Made by a program: the position numbers and the translations under genes. Under the pieces are notes generated by a model. That model searched no databases, was not told where the DNA came from, and was given only the letters and a program-made list of their open reading frames with translations. 64,000 bases of DNA from JAMLHH01 sp035515235. Lineage in GTDB: Bacteria; Bacteroidota; Bacteroidia; Chitinophagales; JADIYW01. The stretch lies in the NCBI GenBank assembly GCA_035515235.1, contig DATJBS010000042.1:1-64000 (forward strand), in the 5' to 3' direction. The first letter of the stretch is position 1. Each line of letters begins with the position of its first letter. Shown here piece after piece: positions 34,824-44,318 of the stretch.

Positions 34824-35861
34824 TTAATTGACTGGTTTTACAAATATTAAGTAAGTAGGGAAGTGGTCACTATAGCCACCCATATATCTATTGCTATCAA
34901 ATGTTCTCTTAGGATAATTTTTATATCTACCCGTTTTTTGAATCATAAAGTCTCTTTTAAAAATTACAGCTTTATGAAAATAGTAATTGTCGGTATACTC
35001 TTTCAAATTTCCTGTAGACATCATGACTTGGTCAAATAATCCCCAAGAATCATTATAAGCTGAAGAACCTATTCCTTTTTTATAAAAATCAACCCAAGGA
35101 TTATAAATGTCTCCTTGTTTCAAATCTTTTAATTTACCTTTTGCCCCTAATACATTTGCAATACTCGGACTGACAGGCTCGTCGTTAAAGTCGCCCATGA
35201 TAAAGATTTTGTAATCTGGATTAATTTCAGTCAAAGAATCTACTTTGTTTTTTACCACTCTCGCTGCTGCAAATCTTGCTGGAGCAGAAGCTTCTTCTCC
35301 ACCTCTTCTTGATGGCCAGTGATTCACAAATACAAAAGTTGGATCGCCCATGAAAAGACCTTCTACATATAGCACATCTCTTGTGAAGAAATCTCTTTCT
35401 CCTTCTCTTCTCAAGTTGACTTCTAAAGGTTCACTATGTTTTACTTTGAAGTATTTAGGATTGTAAAGTAGAGCTACATCTATTCCTCTTTTATCAGGAG
35501 AATCATAATGTACGATTTGATAATTTCTATCCTTTAATTTTGGTGCAGCCGCTAGTGTTTCTAATACACTTCTGTTTTCTATTTCTGCAACACCTATTAT
35601 GGATAATCCTTCAGGAGTTTGATCTAAAGAAATTATTGATAATACGTCAGATAGCTTAGAGATTTTATCTTCAAAAACTTCTTTATTATAGTTTAAAGCA
35701 CCACTCGGCGTAAAGTCATCATCGTTCTTTAATGGATCATTAATGGTGTCAAATAAATTTTCTAGGTTGTAAAAACCGACGGTTACGACTCTATATTGTT
35801 GTTGAGCCTGTAACTGAATTGTCAATCCTACTAGAATAAATAATGCATATATCTTTTTCAT
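34824..35861 (-). CDS. Secreted endonuclease/exonuclease/phosphatase-family protein
   Basis: 345 residues with a signal peptide (MKKIYALFILVGLTIQLQAQ). EEP-fold motifs: VGFYNLENLFDT (metal/N-terminal), VAEIENR with the catalytic glutamate, NHWPSRRGG and GDFNDEP, and a late SDHFP histidine. The family hydrolyses phosphodiester bonds in nucleic acids or lipids. It is divergent from the TonB receptor/DUF5689 pair, an arrangement of partners that suggests release of phosphate or nucleosides outside the cell; this role is inference. Confidence 0.85.
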   Translation of the reverse strand: MKKIYALFILVGLTIQLQAQQQYRVVTVGFYNLENLFDTINDPLKNDDDFTPSGALNYNKEVFEDKISKLSDVLSIISLDQTPEGLSIIGVAEIENRSVLETLAAAPKLKDRNYQIVHYDSPDKRGIDVALLYNPKYFKVKHSEPLEVNLRREGERDFFTRDVLYVEGLFMGDPTFVFVNHWPSRRGGEEASAPARFAAARVVKNKVDSLTEINPDYKIFIMGDFNDEPVSPSIANVLGAKGKLKDLKQGDIYNPWVDFYKKGIGSSAYNDSWGLFDQVMMSTGNLKEYTDNYYFHKAVIFKRDFMIQKTGRYKNYPKRTFDSNRYMGGYSDHFPTYLIFVKPVN

Positions 35862-35982
35862 AAAAATGGTAATTCGTCGTCCAAATTAGCAATTTACATG
35901 CTAAGTTTTTCCTTCTAACATTAATTTCAGTTTTAGTTAGAAACTCTATGAGCAATTTATTCCTTCAAATGCTAAATATCCT

Positions 35983-35990
35983 TAGTTTTG
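35983..35990 (+). promoter_or_regulatory. -7 element of the TonB receptor operon
   Basis: TAGTTTTG fits TAnnTTTG and overlaps the first possible ATG (35988), so the receptor start is better placed at 36012. No clear -33 element. Confidence 0.45.
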
Positions 35991-36011
35991 TATTCAAATA
36001 GATTTTATTTC

Positions 36012-38567
36012 ATGGTTAAACGACTGATTTTTGTTCTAACCTGTTATGCCAGCACTTCAGGGTTGGTTTTTGGACAGGAAGCTATAGACACCACCAGACC
36101 TGTTGCTGTCGACGAATTAATTGAGAACCAACTTACTTTTGATGAAGCACCTATAGTTTCATTAGATGATAATGATGTTTCGCAAGGAATATCTTCTCAG
36201 CTTACTGCTGGTAGAGATCCGTTTTTTTCAGCTGCTACTTTTAATTGGGGCGCTGCTCGATATCGAATCAGAGGATATGATAATGACAATTTTATCACCT
36301 ATATGAATGGAGTCCCTATGGACTTATTAGATAGAGGTGGCTCTTCTTTCTTTCTTTGGAGTGGTTTGAATGATGTTTTGCGTAGTAGAGATAATTCATT
36401 AGGATTAAAACCTACATCTTATTCATTTGGTGAAATCGGTGGACAATTTAGTATAGATTCTAGAGCCTCAAAACAGTGGAAGCAGTTAAGAGTTAGTTAT
36501 GCATCTACTAATAGAAATTATAATAACCGAATAATGGCGACTTATAATACCGGATTGACAAAGTCAGGATGGGCATTTTCGGTCTCTGCATCTAGAAGAT
36601 GGGCTCATGAGGGATACGTGCCGGGTACATTCTATGATGGTTGGTCTTATTTTGCTTCAGCTGAAAAAGTGTTCAATAAAAGTCATTCTCTAGCATTCAC
36701 AACTTTTGGCGCTCCTACTAAATCTGGTTCTGCTGCAGGTACGGTGACTGAATTGCAAGAATTAGCTGGATCTAATTATTACAATCCGTATTGGGGATAT
36801 CAATCTGGAAAAGTAAGAAACTCTAGAGTGAATAAAAGCCATCAACCTACTTTCATATTGACGCATGAGTATAGTCCTTCTAATAAATTAAATATTATGA
36901 CAGCGGCTTCTTTTACTACAGGTATAAGAAAAAGCTCTGCTTTAGATTGGTATAATGTAAGCGATCCTAGACCAGATTATTACAGAAATATGCCGAGCTA
37001 TATCAAAGAAGATTATTATAGAAACTTATTGATTGATAGAATAAAAGCTGACCCGAGTTTGATCCAAGTGAATTGGGATAGAATGTATGACGTCAATTTA
37101 AATAATACAGAAACTATTAAAAATGTAAACGGAATCCAAGGGAATGATGTGACAGGTAAACGTTCAAGATATATCATTGAGCAAAGAGTATCTAAAGTCC
37201 AAAGAGTGAATTTGAATTCTGTAGTAAATGCTACAATAGATGAACATTTGAATTTCTCTGGAGGAATTTCTTACCAATACCAAAAAAATAGATTGTATAA
37301 AGAAGTAGGAGATTTATTAGGTGGAGATTTTTATGTGAATTTAAATCAATTTGCTGAAAGAGATTATCCTGGATCAAATGCTAATCAAAATGACTTAAAT
37401 CATCCTAATCAAATCGTAAAAGTAGGAGATAAGTATGGATACGATTATGATATGGTATTTCATAAAGCTGCAGCTTGGGGACAATTACAAGGGAAATGGA
37501 ATCAATTGGATGCTTTTTTAAGTGCTGAAATTTCTCATTCTACTTATTTCAGAGATGGTAATTATAGAAATGGATTGTTTGTAGATAATTCATTTGGAAA
37601 ATCTGAAGTGAAAAACTTTTTAAACTATGGTGTAAAAGGTGGAGCTACTTATAAAATCAATGGTAGAAACTATGTTTATGCAAATGCTAGCTATTCTACA
37701 AGAGCACCTTACTTCCAAGATATATTTGTATCACCAAGAACTAGAAATAGTGCAGTCGGAGATCCTAAAAATGAAAAAATAGCTTCAGTAGAATCAGGTT
37801 ATGTATTGAATACTCCAAAAGTGAAAGCTAGGCTGAGTGGATATTTGACGAAGTTTAATGATTTGACAAAGACGATGACTTTCTATCACGATGTTTATAG
37901 AAATAATGTCAATTACACTTTGACAGATATCGATAAAATCCATTTCGGTGGAGAATTAGGTATAGAAGCGAAAGTTTACAAAGGTTTGACAGCTTCTTTT
38001 GCAGCAGCATTAGGTAGATATTACTTTACATCTAGACAAAAAGCTACAGTCACTGTAGACAATAGTTCTGATGTTTTAGCTTCCAACGAGGTGATTTATT
38101 CTAAGTTCTTTAAAATGGGCGGCACACCACAAACTGCGGCAACTTTAGGTTTGAATTACCGTTCACCGAAATATTGGTTTGTCAGTGCAAATTTGAACTA
38201 CTTCGATGATATGTGGTTAGATTTTAATCCTATTAGAAGAACTTGGTCAGCAGTAGAATCTGTTCCAAATCCTTCTGATAATTATGATCAAATTATCCAA
38301 CAAGAAAAATTAAAAAGACAACTTACATTGGACGTATATGGTGGATATTCTTGGAAAATCAATAATATCATGAAAGGTCTTAAGAAATCACATTTTATAT
38401 ACATGAATGTGGGAATCAATAATATCACTAACAACAAAAATTTAGTGACAGGTGGCTATGAGCAATTGAGATTTGACTTTGAAAATTCAGACATCAATAA
38501 ATTCCCATCTAGATACTTCTTTGCATACGGCATCAATTATTTCTTCAGCATTTCTTACAAATTATAA
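36012..38567 (+). CDS. TonB-dependent outer-membrane receptor
   Basis: 851 residues from ATG 36012 (MVKRLIFVLTCYASTSGLVFGQ, signal peptide). It lacks the N-terminal carboxypeptidase-like domain of SusC proteins and goes almost directly into a plug (SSQLTAGRDPFFSAATFNWGAARYRIRGYDNDNF..YMNGVPM). The rest is barrel strands, many with alternating aromatic residues, ending in FFSISYKL. It imports a substrate with TonB energy. It is 17 bases from the DUF5689 lipoprotein gene and divergent from a secreted EEP nuclease. Confidence 0.9.
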   Translation: MVKRLIFVLTCYASTSGLVFGQEAIDTTRPVAVDELIENQLTFDEAPIVSLDDNDVSQGISSQLTAGRDPFFSAATFNWGAARYRIRGYDNDNFITYMNGVPMDLLDRGGSSFFLWSGLNDVLRSRDNSLGLKPTSYSFGEIGGQFSIDSRASKQWKQLRVSYASTNRNYNNRIMATYNTGLTKSGWAFSVSASRRWAHEGYVPGTFYDGWSYFASAEKVFNKSHSLAFTTFGAPTKSGSAAGTVTELQELAGSNYYNPYWGYQSGKVRNSRVNKSHQPTFILTHEYSPSNKLNIMTAASFTTGIRKSSALDWYNVSDPRPDYYRNMPSYIKEDYYRNLLIDRIKADPSLIQVNWDRMYDVNLNNTETIKNVNGIQGNDVTGKRSRYIIEQRVSKVQRVNLNSVVNATIDEHLNFSGGISYQYQKNRLYKEVGDLLGGDFYVNLNQFAERDYPGSNANQNDLNHPNQIVKVGDKYGYDYDMVFHKAAAWGQLQGKWNQLDAFLSAEISHSTYFRDGNYRNGLFVDNSFGKSEVKNFLNYGVKGGATYKINGRNYVYANASYSTRAPYFQDIFVSPRTRNSAVGDPKNEKIASVESGYVLNTPKVKARLSGYLTKFNDLTKTMTFYHDVYRNNVNYTLTDIDKIHFGGELGIEAKVYKGLTASFAAALGRYYFTSRQKATVTVDNSSDVLASNEVIYSKFFKMGGTPQTAATLGLNYRSPKYWFVSANLNYFDDMWLDFNPIRRTWSAVESVPNPSDNYDQIIQQEKLKRQLTLDVYGGYSWKINNIMKGLKKSHFIYMNVGINNITNNKNLVTGGYEQLRFDFENSDINKFPSRYFFAYGINYFFSISYKL

Positions 38568-38584
38568 ACTATAAAATCATTTTA

Positions 38585-40015
38585 ATGAAATCATTTTCAA
38601 TCATATTCAAAACGCTTTTAGTTGCTGTATTAGCTTCAACTTTAACGACTAGTTGTATTAAGGATAAGTATGACGAACCAGTTCAGCTACCTGATGTAGA
38701 TCCTAATTTAGAAGTCAATCTTACCATTGAGCAATTAAAAGATTTATACAAAACTGAGCCTGTTCAAATCACAGAGGATTACATTATCTCTGGAGTAGTG
38801 ATTAGTGACGATCAAGATGGCAACGTTTATCAAACACTAATTATTCAAGATGAAACAGGTGGAGTAGGTTTTAGAGTTCAAAGAACAGATCTTTTTACTG
38901 ATTTCCCTTTCGGTAGAAAAGTATATGTAAAATTAAAAGGCCTTTGGGTAGGTTCATTCAATAATTTGATTCAAATCGGTGCTGCTGATGACGGACAAGG
39001 TAGTGTTACACTGATTTCTGCTTCATTCGTAGGAGATTTCTTTGTTAAAGGACCAAGAGGTCAAGTTGTTACTCCTTTAGAAATTGATATTGCTGATTTG
39101 AGTAGCAAGTATCAAAACACTTTAATCAAATTAAAAGATGTTCAGTTTATTGAGAGCCAAGCAGGTAAAGTAACTTACGCCGATGCTGTAAAAAAGCAAA
39201 ATGGAACTACGAATCTTGAAGATTGTAATGGCAATAAAATAGAATTGAGAACAAGTGGGTATGCTAAATTTGCTGGAGATGTTGTTCCTGCAGGTAAAGG
39301 TGATGTAGTAGCTATCTACCAAATCTATAAAGCGTCAAATCAATTATTGATTAATCGTACAAGCGATGTACAATTAACGAATTCTGATAGATGTGGTGGT
39401 GGAACAGTAGATCCTCCATTAGATACTATCGCACCATCAGTGCCAGGACCAGATGCTAAATTATTATTCCCAGGAGCTGACTTTGAAGATTTCGCAGTGT
39501 TTAAAGCTCAAGTAGACTCAAAGTTTGGCTTGAAACCTTATGCTGTAAGTGCAATAGGAGAGGGTTTTGGTGGAGGTAATGCTTTAGCATTAAGAGGAAC
39601 TCCAGGAGGAAATGATTATGTATTTTCTATTCTTGCTTCAGCTCAAGCTACTTTTCCAGTAGGAGCGAAGTATATTTCGTTTTATGTAAAAGGGAAAACT
39701 ACTGCGGTTGACCCTAAAGATTTAAAATCAATATCTATAAATGTTCAGAGATCTAATGGTACTAATTATGATGTTTTTAACGCATTAAATTTATCTTCAA
39801 ATGCCCTATTGAAAGCATCAACAGAAATACAATCAAATGGTAATGGTACTAATGATTATAGAGGTGTAATAGATACTAAAGATAAATGGGTTTTGGTAAC
39901 TCTTGATATTGCTGAACTAGATGTAAATAGAACCAACACAAGTACAATTTTCTCAATTAAAGTAGGAAGCAAATCTACCTTTGATTTATTAATTGATAAT
40001 ATAGTGGTTTGGTAA
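38585..40015 (+). CDS. DUF5689-domain lipoprotein
   Basis: 476 residues. Lipoprotein signal ending TLTTSC (residue 24). DUF5689 occupies about 40-270 (LTIEQLKDLYKTEPVQITEDYIISGVVISDDQDGN..., with two OB-like halves). The C-terminal 190 residues form a beta-sandwich module, possibly carbohydrate-binding-like (LLFPGADFEDFAVFKAQ...LLIDNIVVW). It is probably the surface-exposed partner of the receptor, translated from the same message. Confidence 0.85.
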   Translation: MKSFSIIFKTLLVAVLASTLTTSCIKDKYDEPVQLPDVDPNLEVNLTIEQLKDLYKTEPVQITEDYIISGVVISDDQDGNVYQTLIIQDETGGVGFRVQRTDLFTDFPFGRKVYVKLKGLWVGSFNNLIQIGAADDGQGSVTLISASFVGDFFVKGPRGQVVTPLEIDIADLSSKYQNTLIKLKDVQFIESQAGKVTYADAVKKQNGTTNLEDCNGNKIELRTSGYAKFAGDVVPAGKGDVVAIYQIYKASNQLLINRTSDVQLTNSDRCGGGTVDPPLDTIAPSVPGPDAKLLFPGADFEDFAVFKAQVDSKFGLKPYAVSAIGEGFGGGNALALRGTPGGNDYVFSILASAQATFPVGAKYISFYVKGKTTAVDPKDLKSISINVQRSNGTNYDVFNALNLSSNALLKASTEIQSNGNGTNDYRGVIDTKDKWVLVTLDIAELDVNRTNTSTIFSIKVGSKSTFDLLIDNIVVW

Positions 40016-40039
40016 TTTCCAATAAACTCTTATATAAAC

Positions 40040-40075
40040 AAAACTCCGAATCTATTTAGGTTCGGAGTTTTTTTT
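40040..40075 (+). terminator. Terminator of the receptor operon
   Basis: AAAACTCCGAA pairs with TTCGGAGTTTT (11 bp) around a 10-base loop and is followed by TTTT, 25 bases after the DUF5689 stop. Confidence 0.88.
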
Positions 40076-40204
40076 ATGCGCTTATTATTCTTTAAGATTC
40101 ACTGGAGGTTTTAGATATTTAGCAAGGAAGCATCTTATCTAGGACTTATTTCTACATTGCTTTTTTGATGCTAAAGATGTATGTTCTATTAATAATTTAA
40201 TCTA

Positions 40205-40969
40205 TTAGTAGAAGAATTTCCGAATAGCTATAAATACAAATACCATAACTGTATATCCTAAAAAGAAAGGGAGTATAAATGCTTTTAAACCTAAAACTAA
40301 CATGATTGCAATGATGAGTAGTTGGAAGCCTAAGCCAAGCGTAGATACACTCGTCATGAGCCAATTGGGCAAGTCTTTACCTTTATAAGCATTGCTATCT
40401 AATACGTAAATAGTTCTGTCAAAAGCTCCATAAAATAATTTATACAACCCAAAAAGGATATTCACATGCTCTTGGCTTTCTCCTTGAAAAGCGATAGGCG
40501 TTTCGTCTTCAAATACTCGACTAGTTGTATCGCCATTAAATTTATTTCTTAGAATCACGTAGTAATAATTATACAGTGTTCCTTGTAATTGTAAGCCCAA
40601 GAAAGCTATCAAGCTCACCCAAACATTAGTGTCGCTGATTATCCAAATAGAAATGAATATTAATGCATTTAATACAATATCTGCTACAGAGTCTAAGTAG
40701 CGACCGGTATAAGATGGCGTTTGTTTGACCCGTGCTAGTTCACCATCGGCTGCATCGAGAATAGACTTGAAAATTAAAAAGAATGCGGCGGACCAATAAT
40801 GACCTTGAATGATACAATAAATAGCTATAAGACCAGATATTATAAAACCAATGGTAACATGAATGGGAGTGAAAGTGGTATCCTTTAAGGAGTGGGCGAT
40901 GAATCTAGCGACTGGTCTTCCGTAATCTGAAAGATCAATAAATTGATGCTCTTTAGGCAATTTTGACAT
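40205..40969 (-). CDS. CDP-alcohol phosphatidyltransferase-family protein
   Basis: 254 residues, about six membrane helices. The catalytic DG-x2-AR-x8-G-x3-D-x3-D motif is complete in DGELARVKQTPSYTGRYLDSVAD. It transfers a phospho-alcohol from a CDP-linked donor to a lipid or sugar alcohol; the product (for example phosphatidylglycerol-P, phosphatidylinositol-P) cannot be told. Monocistronic; minus-strand TATCTTTG at 41016-41023 is a likely -7 element. Confidence 0.88.
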   Translation of the reverse strand: MSKLPKEHQFIDLSDYGRPVARFIAHSLKDTTFTPIHVTIGFIISGLIAIYCIIQGHYWSAAFFLIFKSILDAADGELARVKQTPSYTGRYLDSVADIVLNALIFISIWIISDTNVWVSLIAFLGLQLQGTLYNYYYVILRNKFNGDTTSRVFEDETPIAFQGESQEHVNILFGLYKLFYGAFDRTIYVLDSNAYKGKDLPNWLMTSVSTLGLGFQLLIIAIMLVLGLKAFILPFFLGYTVMVFVFIAIRKFFY

Positions 40970-41090
40970 GCAATATCATAGAGGTGCTCAATTCGGAATA
41001 TACCATTGAGTAGGGCAAAGATAGGACAAAATAAATCTGAGGAATCATTTTTAGGAGTTAATTATATTGAAAATGTAAGACTTTTATTGT

Positions 41091-41127
41091 AGATATTATC
41101 AATGTTCATTCTCCTTAGATAATATCT
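41091..41127. other. Perfect 10-bp inverted repeat with 17-base loop
   Basis: AGATATTATC (41091-41100) and GATAATATCT (41118-41127) lie between the VOC gene and the CDP-alcohol transferase gene. A TTT run follows on the plus strand, where no gene precedes it; possibly an operator or an end-of-transcript structure for the minus-strand VOC gene. Confidence 0.4.
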
Positions 41128-41218
41128 TTTACCTCTAATAAATTCATAAAGTTTGAATTGATATGATGTATTTTACTGTGAAATCAATATTTAATTTGTT
41201 GTCTGAAAACGTTGTAGT

Positions 41219-41635
41219 TTATTCTTGATATGCTTTCTTAGTCAATCGTTTAGAAATCCACCAATAATTTCCACATGGATCTATAATTCCTGATTGTCGA
41301 TCCTCATAGGGCATATCTGCAGGTTCAAATTCTACTTGAGCTCCACATTGTATAGCTCTTTGATGAACCTCTTCCACATTGTCTACATAGATATACATGG
41401 AGGTTTTCATGCCTCCAAATTTCCCATTAGCTTCGCTGATCATAAAGCAAGTATCTCCAATTTGTAGTATGCAATTGGAAATCCGTCCACTTTTAGGATG
41501 AATAGAACGATTCAACTCTTTAGCATAAAAAGCATTCTTTAAGAAATTAATCAATTCTTGTGCTTGATTCACGATGAGATAAGGTGTAACTGTATGGAAT
41601 CCTTCTGGTTTATAAGTTTTGAAAATGTCTTCCAT
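41219..41635 (-). CDS. VOC-family (glyoxalase/PhnB-like) protein
   Basis: 138 residues. Two beta-alpha-beta-beta-beta units with the PhnB-like layout: VTPYLIVNQAQELINFLKNAF, LQIGDTCFMISEAN, YIYVDNVEEVHQRAIQCGAQVEFEP, and the C-terminal GIIDPCGNYWWISKR. PhnB-like proteins are predicted metal-dependent dioxygenase-fold or binding proteins of unknown substrate. Single gene. Confidence 0.85.
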   Translation of the reverse strand: MEDIFKTYKPEGFHTVTPYLIVNQAQELINFLKNAFYAKELNRSIHPKSGRISNCILQIGDTCFMISEANGKFGGMKTSMYIYVDNVEEVHQRAIQCGAQVEFEPADMPYEDRQSGIIDPCGNYWWISKRLTKKAYQE

Positions 41636-41756
41636 AGCATATTATTTATTGGTAATTATTCCTTATAAACAGAAAATCCAACACTAATGTTTCTCAAAAA
41701 ACAAATTGAGCCACACCAATGTCGGAACTGTATTAGAATTATTTTTAAACTGTACT

Positions 41757-42955
41757 TTACTCAGGTAAGCCGTAAGTTTCAACTACATAATCTATATCCT
41801 TATCACCTCTTCCGCTTAAGTTTACTAAAATAGATTTTTGTGGGTGTTCTTGAGCTAATTTTATCGCATAAGCCACAGCGTGCGAGCTTTCAAGTGCTGG
41901 AATTATTCCTTCTAATCTACTCAATTCATAAAATGCATTGATAGCTTCTTCATCATTAATGCTATCGTAATTTACAGCATTCATATCTTTAAGCATACTA
42001 TGTTCTGGTCCGACACCAGGATAATCAAGTCCACTTGCTACTGAATATACTGCTGAAGGCTCGCCATTTTCGTCTTGTAATGTATAACATTTGAAGCCAT
42101 GAATAATTCCTGGAGTTCCGAACTTCATTGTAGATGCATGATCACCTAATTTCATAGAGCGACCACCAGGTTCCACGCCATGAAGTTGACATTCTTCGTC
42201 ATCAATAAATGCAGCGAATATACCCATAGCATTACTTCCTCCACTTACACAAGCCACTACATTATCAGGCAGCTCACCTGTCATTTCTAAGAATTGCTCA
42301 CGCGCTTCTATTCCTACTACTCTTTGAAAATCACGAACCATCATAGGAAAGGGGTGTGGTCCTACCACCGAACCAATGCAGTAGATTGTATTTTCTGGAT
42401 CTTTAAGATAAGAGTCAAAAGCAGAATCTACGGCTTCTTTTAAAGTTTTCAATCCATGAGATACTGATATAACTTTTGCACCTAGTATTTGCATACGCAC
42501 TACATTAGGATGTTGTTTTTTAATATCGACTTCGCCCATGTGTATTTCACACTCCAAACCAAAATATGCAGCAGCAGTGGCTAGAGCTACGCCATGTTGA
42601 CCAGCACCAGTTTCAGCAATAAGTTTCTTTTTGCCTAAGTGTTTAGCAAGTAAAGCTTCACCCATACAGTGGTTCAATTTATGAGCACCGGTATGATTTA
42701 AGTCTTCTCGTTTTAAATAAATACGTCCACCATATTTTTCTGATAGTCGTGCGCAATAATAAACAGGAGTTGGTCGACCTTGATAATGCTTGCGTATGCT
42801 TCTAAGCTCTTGAATAAAATTGTGAGATTTACTGATGGTATGATAAGCATCAGCTATTTTTTTCATTTCTACTTCTAAAACAGGAGGAACAAATGCACCA
42901 CCATACTCTTCGAAAAACCTTCACTATTAGGGTACTTTTTTAAATAATTGCTCAT
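41757..42955 (-). pseudogene. trpB: Tryptophan synthase beta chain, frameshifted near the start
   Basis: From the ATG at 42955 the frame reads MSNYLKKYPNSEGF, then loses register at a run of five A (42913-42917, plus strand); adding one base restores EEYGGAFVPPVLEVEMKKIADAYH, the expected TrpB N-terminus. The remaining 369 residues are intact: PLP lysine in GAHKLNHCMGE, catalytic glutamate in IAETGAGQHG, phosphate-binding GGSNAMG. Without trpA nearby it may be a stand-alone beta subunit, and NHCMGE differs from the common NN-x2-GQ. The break may be a sequencing error, a true mutation, or be bypassed by internal initiation at 42866. Confidence 0.88.
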
Positions 42956-43160
42956 AAAATGTTTTTATATAAATATACTAAACGGATTAAAAATATCCGA
43001 CCTTTTTAGAACGAATAAAGAATGAAATTGAACTGAATGATACAATAATGCTTTCTTAATTGTAGAGATTTTTTTTCTTCTTTAGGAAAAATGAGTGCAA
43101 ATTGATTGCTGATTCAGAGTTTGTTTGTTTTTAGAATTTAGAGAAAAATTGAGTAAATGA

Positions 43161-43204
43161 AAATAGGGCAGAAGTAAGTTGTTAACTTATCTAAAGCCCT
43201 ATTT
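43161..43204 (-). terminator. Terminator after aqpZ
   Basis: AAATAGGGC and GCCCTATTT pair over a 26-base apex that itself contains TAAGT/ACTTA; on the minus strand it is followed by TTCATTT. It lies 21 bases beyond the aqpZ stop. Confidence 0.7.
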
Positions 43205-43224
43205 ACTATTGTTTAAAATTTTTA

Positions 43225-43914
43225 TTAATCTTGTTTCTCAGGAGAGAGAAACTTGTAAGCCATTCCCGCTAAAATTGCACCCACTATTGGAGCTAGCCAA
43301 AATAACCACAATTGACCTAATGCCCAATCTCCAGCAAATATTGCCTGACTTGTACTTCTTGCAGGATTGACTGAAGTATTAGTTACAGGAATGCTAATAA
43401 GATGTATTAAGGTTAAGCCCAATCCAATGGATATTCCTGCAAAACCCTTTGGTGCTTTTGAATGAGTAGCTCCTAAAATAATCGTCAAAAACATAAAAGT
43501 CATGGCGATTTCAGATACAAGAGCAGACAACATGCTATACCTTCCAGGTGAATGTTCTCCATAACCATTTGCTGCAAAACCACCTATTTCAAAACCTGGT
43601 TTTCCACTTGCAATAAGATATAAAATACTAGCTCCTGCGATTGCACCTAATACTTGAGCGGTAATGTAAGGCAGTAATTCTTTTTTGTCAAATCGACCGC
43701 CCATCCATAGTCCAATGGATACTGCTGGATTTAAATGACATCCTGAAATGTGTCCAATTGCATATGCCATAGTTAATACTGTTAATCCAAATGCCATTGC
43801 TACGCCCACAAATCCAATACCTAATTCAGGATATGCTGCTGCTAATACAGCACTTCCACAACCACCAAGAACTAACCATAATGTTCCAATAAATTCTGCT
43901 ACTACTTTTTTCAT
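43225..43914 (-). CDS. aqpZ: Aquaporin Z
   Basis: 229 residues, six membrane helices plus two half-helices with the paired NPA motifs at 62-64 (GCHLNPAVSIG) and 183-185 (NTSVNPARS). Arg186 and the small residues around it fit a water-selective AqpZ pore rather than a glycerol facilitator. Inner-membrane water channel. Single gene with a palindrome about 70 bases upstream. Confidence 0.94.
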   Translation of the reverse strand: MKKVVAEFIGTLWLVLGGCGSAVLAAAYPELGIGFVGVAMAFGLTVLTMAYAIGHISGCHLNPAVSIGLWMGGRFDKKELLPYITAQVLGAIAGASILYLIASGKPGFEIGGFAANGYGEHSPGRYSMLSALVSEIAMTFMFLTIILGATHSKAPKGFAGISIGLGLTLIHLISIPVTNTSVNPARSTSQAIFAGDWALGQLWLFWLAPIVGAILAGMAYKFLSPEKQD

Positions 43915-44318
43915 AAACTACTTTAATTAAAATTGTTATTACTAATTATTTATTTACTATTAATATTATATCTATATATTGTTTCGCTTAGTGAGCGAAA
44001 TGAGGCCAAATTCTAATTAACTACTATGGCTTCAAAACTCAAAATTAACATTTCATATCAGAAATCCAAAGTTGATTTGAACAGAAGTGACAAGGTTACC
44101 TCATTAGTAAGTAATATAACTTATTGATAATCTTCTTTGTATTGTATAAAGTAATATTTTATTTAAATGTATTTATCTATATTTCGCTTATTGTTGATTA
44201 ATTAATGGCTCTAAGTCCAGTTTATAAAATTTAATCTTTATATACTTTTTAAAGAAGCCTAGATATATTTTTATGAAGTATTTTTATTTGTTATATTGAA
44301 AATATTTTATTTATTCAG
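43915..44318. other. Gap of about 400 bases
   Basis: No gene seen. It holds the palindrome TTTCGCT-TAGTG-AGCGAAA (43982-44000), about 70 bases upstream of aqpZ, which could be an operator, and otherwise only AT-rich sequence. Confidence 0.5.
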
